Shown: piece after piece, positions 60,397-64,000 of the stretch | Position numbering within the stretch: the first letter of the stretch is position 1 | Layout of the letters: every line of letters starts with the position of its first letter | From: Pseudomonadota bacterium | GTDB lineage: Bacteria; Pseudomonadota; Gammaproteobacteria; Burkholderiales; Burkholderiaceae_E | Length of the DNA: 64,000 nt | Direction of reading: 5' to 3' | Assembly (NCBI GenBank): GCA_023388075.1 | Contig: JAEWGX010000098.1 | Location: 1 to 64,000, forward strand | Translations under genes and position numbers: made by a program | Notes under the pieces: model-generated | Seen by the model: only the letters and a program-made list of their open reading frames with translations | Told to the model about the DNA's origin: nothing | The model's database searches: none

Positions 60397-62655
60397 TCAG
60401 AATCCGGTGCCGATCTGGAACTGGACACGTTGCAGGTCGTCGCCCGGCTTCTTGCGAAGGGGGTAGCCTACCGAGAGCTTGAGCGGACCGATCGGCGACA
60501 GCCAGTTCAGGCCGATGCCGAAGGAGTAGCGCAGGTCGTCCAGCGCGATGGTTCGATCGAAGACGTTCCCCGCGTCGAAGAACAGGAACGAGCGGATGGT
60601 GCGGTCGTTGCCGGTGCCGGGCAGCGGGAAGAGGAACTCCGCGCTGGCGGCGAAGTGCGCCAGCCCGCCGATCGGCAGGTTGTCGTTGACGTCGCGCGGC
60701 CCGAGGCTGTTCGGCCCGAAGCCGCGTACCGAGTTGATGCCGCCGGCATAGAAGTTCTTGAACACCGGGTACGGTCTGTCGCCGATCGCGCGCCCGTAGC
60801 CGATGTTCGCGCTCAGCGCGAACGTGTAGTCCTTGGTGATCGGCATGTACCAGTGATGCAGGTAGGTCGCCTTGGCATACTGCAGGTCCTGCCCTGGGAA
60901 GGTGACCTCCAGGTTGAGGCGCTGCTGGCGGCCGCGCGTGGGCGAGAGCGCGCTGTCGCGGGAGTCCCGCGTCCAGCCCAGGTTGGCTAGGAAGGCACCG
61001 CTCGACTCGCCGTACTCGGCGATGTGGTCGATGTAGCGTTGCGGCAGCAGCGCCGATCCCGGCAGGATCTTGTTCTGCTCGTAGGTCACGCCGAAGCTCA
61101 GCCGGTCGAGCTCGGTGTACGGGATCCCGAAGCGCAGCCCGATCCCGGCGGAGCGCAGCCGGTAGTCGCCCAGCCCCAGGTTGTAGGAATTGAAGGTGCG
61201 CGAGTAGACGTCCAGGGCGCGGCTCACGCCGTCGGGCGTGAAGTACGGCTGGATGAAGGAGAGCGCGGCGGTACGCTGGGTCTCGCCGGTGTTGACGTCC
61301 ATGGCGAGCGTGTTGCCGGTGCCGAGGAAGTTCGGTTCGTTGATCGAGGCGGACACCAGGAACTTGTCGGTGCTGGAGAAGCCGACGCCGAACATGAAGC
61401 TGCCGGTCTGTCGCTCGGTCACGTTGACCTGAAGGTCGACCTGGTCCGGGGTGCCCGGCACCGGCTCGGTATTGATCGTGACGTTCTGGAAGTAGCCGAG
61501 CCGCTCGACGCGGTCGCGGGACAGCTTGATCCGCTCGGAATCGAACCAGGCCCCCTCGAACTGCCGGATCTCCCGCCGAACCACCTCGTCGCGCGTGCGC
61601 TGGTTGCCCGAGATGGTGATCCGACGCACGTATGCGCGACGCCCGGGGTCCACGTTGACGGTGAAGGACACCTCCCGGTTGACCCGGTCGATCTGCGGCA
61701 CCGGCGTCGCACTCGCGAAGGCGTAGCCGATCGCGCCGAGCGCATCGGTGATCGCCTTGGTGGTCTCGGTGAGCCGCTCGCCGGAAAAGGTGTCGCCCGG
61801 CTCCAGCCGGAAGAGCTTGCGGAACTGCTCTTCGCGCCCGAGCGTGTTGCCGCCCAGGCTCACGTCCTTGACGGTGAAGCGCTCGCCCTCGTCGATCGTG
61901 AGCGTCACGTAGACGCCTTCGCGATCGGGGTCGATCGAGACCTGGGTCGATTCGATGGCGAACTCGAGGTAGCCTCGGTTGAGATAGAAAGAGCGCAGCG
62001 TCTCCAGGTCGCCGGCGAGCTTCTCGCGCGAGTACTGGTCGGTCTTGGTGTACCAGGAGAGCCAGGTCGGCGTGGTGAGGTTGAGCTGGTCGAGCAGCGT
62101 CGCCTCGCTGAAGGCGCGATTGCCGATGATGCGGATCTGCGCGATGCGGGCATTGCCGCCTTCCTCGATCGCCATCGCGATGCCGACCCGGTTGCGCTCC
62201 AGCGGAGTGACGGTGGAGGTGATCTTGACCCCGTACTTGCTGCGTGACAGGTACTGGCGCTTGATCTCCTGCTCGGCGCGATCGAGGAGCGCCCGGTCGA
62301 AGATCCGTGCCTCGGCGAGGCCGGTGTCGGCGAGCGCCTTCTTGAGCGCCTCCACCTCGAACTCCTTCGAGCCGCTGATCTCGATCGAGGCGATCGCCGG
62401 CCGCTCCTCCACTGTCACCACGAGCACGTCGCCCTCGGCCGCGAGGCGCACGTCCTTGAAGAAGCCGGTGGCGAAGAGCGCCTTCACCGCCTCGGCGGCG
62501 TTGGCTTCGGTAACCCGGTCACCCACCCGGATCGGAAGGTAGCCGAAGACCGTGCCTGCCTCGGTCCGTTGCAGGCCCTCGACCCGGATGTCCCGAACCT
62601 CGAAGGGCTCGAAGGCCCAGGCATGGGCGGTCACGAAAAGAGCCGCCACGCTCAA
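60397..62655 (-). CDS. bamA: Outer-membrane protein assembly factor BamA
   Basis: A 752-residue BamA, the insertase for outer-membrane beta-barrels. Five POTRA domains cover about 25-420 (FEVRDIRVEGLQRTEAGTVF starts the first). The barrel carries the loop-6 motif NSVRGFGPNSLGPRD and ends in Phe (VQFQIGTGF), as required for Bam recognition. The start is odd: the only candidate is a TTG at 62655, giving a short signal without basic residues. A better signal-like stretch lies in frame just upstream (IKSSISITGKLLAGAARCLS) but has no ATG, GTG or TTG. Start uncertain. Confidence 0.95.
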   Translation of the reverse strand: MSVAALFVTAHAWAFEPFEVRDIRVEGLQRTEAGTVFGYLPIRVGDRVTEANAAEAVKALFATGFFKDVRLAAEGDVLVVTVEERPAIASIEISGSKEFEVEALKKALADTGLAEARIFDRALLDRAEQEIKRQYLSRSKYGVKITSTVTPLERNRVGIAMAIEEGGNARIAQIRIIGNRAFSEATLLDQLNLTTPTWLSWYTKTDQYSREKLAGDLETLRSFYLNRGYLEFAIESTQVSIDPDREGVYVTLTIDEGERFTVKDVSLGGNTLGREEQFRKLFRLEPGDTFSGERLTETTKAITDALGAIGYAFASATPVPQIDRVNREVSFTVNVDPGRRAYVRRITISGNQRTRDEVVRREIRQFEGAWFDSERIKLSRDRVERLGYFQNVTINTEPVPGTPDQVDLQVNVTERQTGSFMFGVGFSSTDKFLVSASINEPNFLGTGNTLAMDVNTGETQRTAALSFIQPYFTPDGVSRALDVYSRTFNSYNLGLGDYRLRSAGIGLRFGIPYTELDRLSFGVTYEQNKILPGSALLPQRYIDHIAEYGESSGAFLANLGWTRDSRDSALSPTRGRQQRLNLEVTFPGQDLQYAKATYLHHWYMPITKDYTFALSANIGYGRAIGDRPYPVFKNFYAGGINSVRGFGPNSLGPRDVNDNLPIGGLAHFAASAEFLFPLPGTGNDRTIRSFLFFDAGNVFDRTIALDDLRYSFGIGLNWLSPIGPLKLSVGYPLRKKPGDDLQRVQFQIGTGF

Positions 62656-62784
62656 GCACCTGGCGGCTCCCGCGAGCAGCTTTCCCGTAATCGAGATCGA
62701 GGACTTGATACGTGATATCCCGGCGGGCCCGCGCCCGATTGCGCGCGCCGCGTTCAGTGACGAAGAACGCCGGGAAGGATCGTC

Positions 62785-64000
62785 TCAGCTGAGCAGACGC
62801 GAGAGGTCGTTGAACAGCGCGACGATCATCAAACCGGCGACCATGGCAAGTCCCACCCGCTGGGTTACTTGCATGAAGCGCTCCGACAGGGGACGACCCT
62901 TGATCGCTTCGAGCGCGTAATATACCAAATGGCCACCGTCCAGAACCGGCACCGGTAACAAGTTGAGAACACCGAGACTCACGCTCACCAGCGCGAGAAA
63001 CCCGACGTAGGCGAACCATCCGATCCGGACCGACTGCCCCGCGTAGTCCGCGATCGCCACCGGGCCGGACAGGTTCTTCCAGGACAGGTCCCCGGTCACC
63101 ATCTTGCCCAGCATGCGCAGGGAGAAGATCGACATCTCCCAAGTCTGCCGTGCGCCATGGCCCAGCGCCTCGATCGGGCCGAGGTCGAGCGTCACCATCT
63201 CCACCCGCTGCTGGAGAGCCGCGCCGATCCTGCCCACTCGGGCGCTGCTGCCGTCGGCCGCCGACTCCACCTCGCCTCGCGGCGTCACCGAAAGCGCGAC
63301 CTCCGCGCCGCCCCGTCGGACCAGGAAATCAAGCGGCTCGTCCGGGTTGGCCCGCACCGCCTCGATCAGGTCCCTGGCCCGGCGAATGGGTTGGCCGTCG
63401 ATGCTGACGATCTCGTCGTTGGCGAGGAGTCCGGCGGCTTCGGCGGCACTGCCGCCCAGGACGTTGCCGACCAGGACCGCGCCGGCGCGCAGCTCCAGGC
63501 CCAGGGTGCGTCCGAAGTCCCGCTCGAGCTCGCCTTCGGGCAGGCCGCGGGTATCCAGCGCGACCTGCCGCGAGCCCTCGCGCCCATCCACCTGCAACTG
63601 CACAGCGCGCTTGTCGACGATGCCGTCGATCAGGCGCAGCCGCACCTCGTTGAACGTCTCCACCGGAGAGCCGTCCACCGCCACCACGCGATCGCCGTCC
63701 ATGATCCCCGCGACAGCCGCGGCGCTGCCCGCGGGCGGTGCGCCCAGCACCGGCGCCGGCTCCTGGAGCCCGGCCATGCCGAGCACGCCGTAGAGCACGA
63801 TGGCGAGCAGGAAATTCGCCGCCGGACCGGCCGCGACGATCGCGCTGCGCTTGGCGAGCGACTGGCGGTTGAAGGCACGGTGGGCGTCGGCCGACGCGAG
63901 CTCGCCCTGCTCGCGCTCGTCGAGCATCTTCACGTAGCCGCCGAGCGGGATCGGCGAGAGGCTCCACTCCGTGCGGTCGGGCCCGACCCGCCAGGTGGCG
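62785..64000 (-). CDS. rseP: RseP site-2 protease (RIP metalloprotease), 5' end cut by window edge
   Basis: Roughly the C-terminal 405 residues of RseP, the intramembrane protease that cleaves RseA to free sigma E. The frame is open to the right edge, so the N terminus with the HExxH zinc site is outside. Visible are LSPIPLGGYVKM, a membrane helix (IVAAGPAANFLLAIVLYGVL), two PDZ domains (about AGIMDGDRVVAVDGSPVE and AGLLANDEIVSIDGQPI) and the third-ligand motif NLLPVPVLDGGHLVYYALEA. It precedes bamA, the usual order. Confidence 0.93.
   Translation of the reverse strand, partial: ATWRVGPDRTEWSLSPIPLGGYVKMLDEREQGELASADAHRAFNRQSLAKRSAIVAAGPAANFLLAIVLYGVLGMAGLQEPAPVLGAPPAGSAAAVAGIMDGDRVVAVDGSPVETFNEVRLRLIDGIVDKRAVQLQVDGREGSRQVALDTRGLPEGELERDFGRTLGLELRAGAVLVGNVLGGSAAEAAGLLANDEIVSIDGQPIRRARDLIEAVRANPDEPLDFLVRRGGAEVALSVTPRGEVESAADGSSARVGRIGAALQQRVEMVTLDLGPIEALGHGARQTWEMSIFSLRMLGKMVTGDLSWKNLSGPVAIADYAGQSVRIGWFAYVGFLALVSVSLGVLNLLPVPVLDGGHLVYYALEAIKGRPLSERFMQVTQRVGLAMVAGLMIVALFNDLSRLLS

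Overview
The window comes from the chromosome of a very GC-rich Gram-negative bacterium, most likely a betaproteobacterium close to the Burkholderiales. The evidence is gene order: rseP-bamA-skp-lpxD-fabZ-lpxA-lpxB-rnhB-trmH, a divergent ppsA/ppsR pair, and smpB opposite ratA-rnfH-(DUF4124)-guaB-guaA. Three separate branched-chain (Liv-type) ABC uptake modules, MaoC and acyl-CoA ligase genes and aromatic-ring dioxygenase genes suggest a free-living heterotroph. I saw no rRNA, tRNA, CRISPR array, insertion sequence or prophage.

Layout. 0-6.4 kb: a minus-strand Liv operon (livG, an acyl-CoA ligase, livH, livM, livF and a substrate-binding protein cut by the window edge). 6.6-10.4 kb: MaoC protein, membrane protein, and a GST/DUF1428/VOC operon divergent from a MarR regulator across a perfect GTTGATATCAAC palindrome. 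10.4-15.1 kb: META lipoprotein, hsp20-lon pair, hemerythrin protein. 15.1-24.7 kb: mostly small accessory genes (hydrolase, DUF2145 pair, RidA, VOC, glycosyltransferase, a two-winged-helix regulator with a beta-propeller partner, a MarR-GNAT fusion with a clear promoter and tandem operators, a DUF2231/PQQ-type dehydrogenase pair).

24.7-27.9 kb: a two-subunit ring-cleavage dioxygenase locus. The small-subunit gene is intact, but the large-subunit gene seems to have lost its middle and is frameshifted. Upstream are two near-identical GGGAC-N4-GTCCC palindromes and a hydrolase-LuxR regulator. 28.0-32.2 kb: an operon of a PepSY protein, a DUF2271 protein with a flavinylation-type motif, a membrane flavoreductase and ApbE, preceded by an FNR-like box. 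Together these look like an envelope flavin electron-transfer system.

32.2-42.7 kb: a catabolic cluster on two divergent strands around an RpiR/IolR-type regulator. It has a fused IolC kinase/DUF2090 aldolase, a beta-hydroxyacid dehydrogenase, an SDR, an SDR remnant, and a complete Liv-type importer split between the strands. The importer has an extra ABC ATPase lacking the helical subdomain and signature motif. The cluster sits between unrelated genes and may be an acquired module.

42.7-64 kb: core genes for GMP synthesis, trans-translation, membrane-protein quality control (SPFH/NfeD), an orphan Liv binding protein with a clear terminator, PEP synthase with its regulator, and the lipid A/outer-membrane assembly cluster ending in an rseP gene cut by the window edge.
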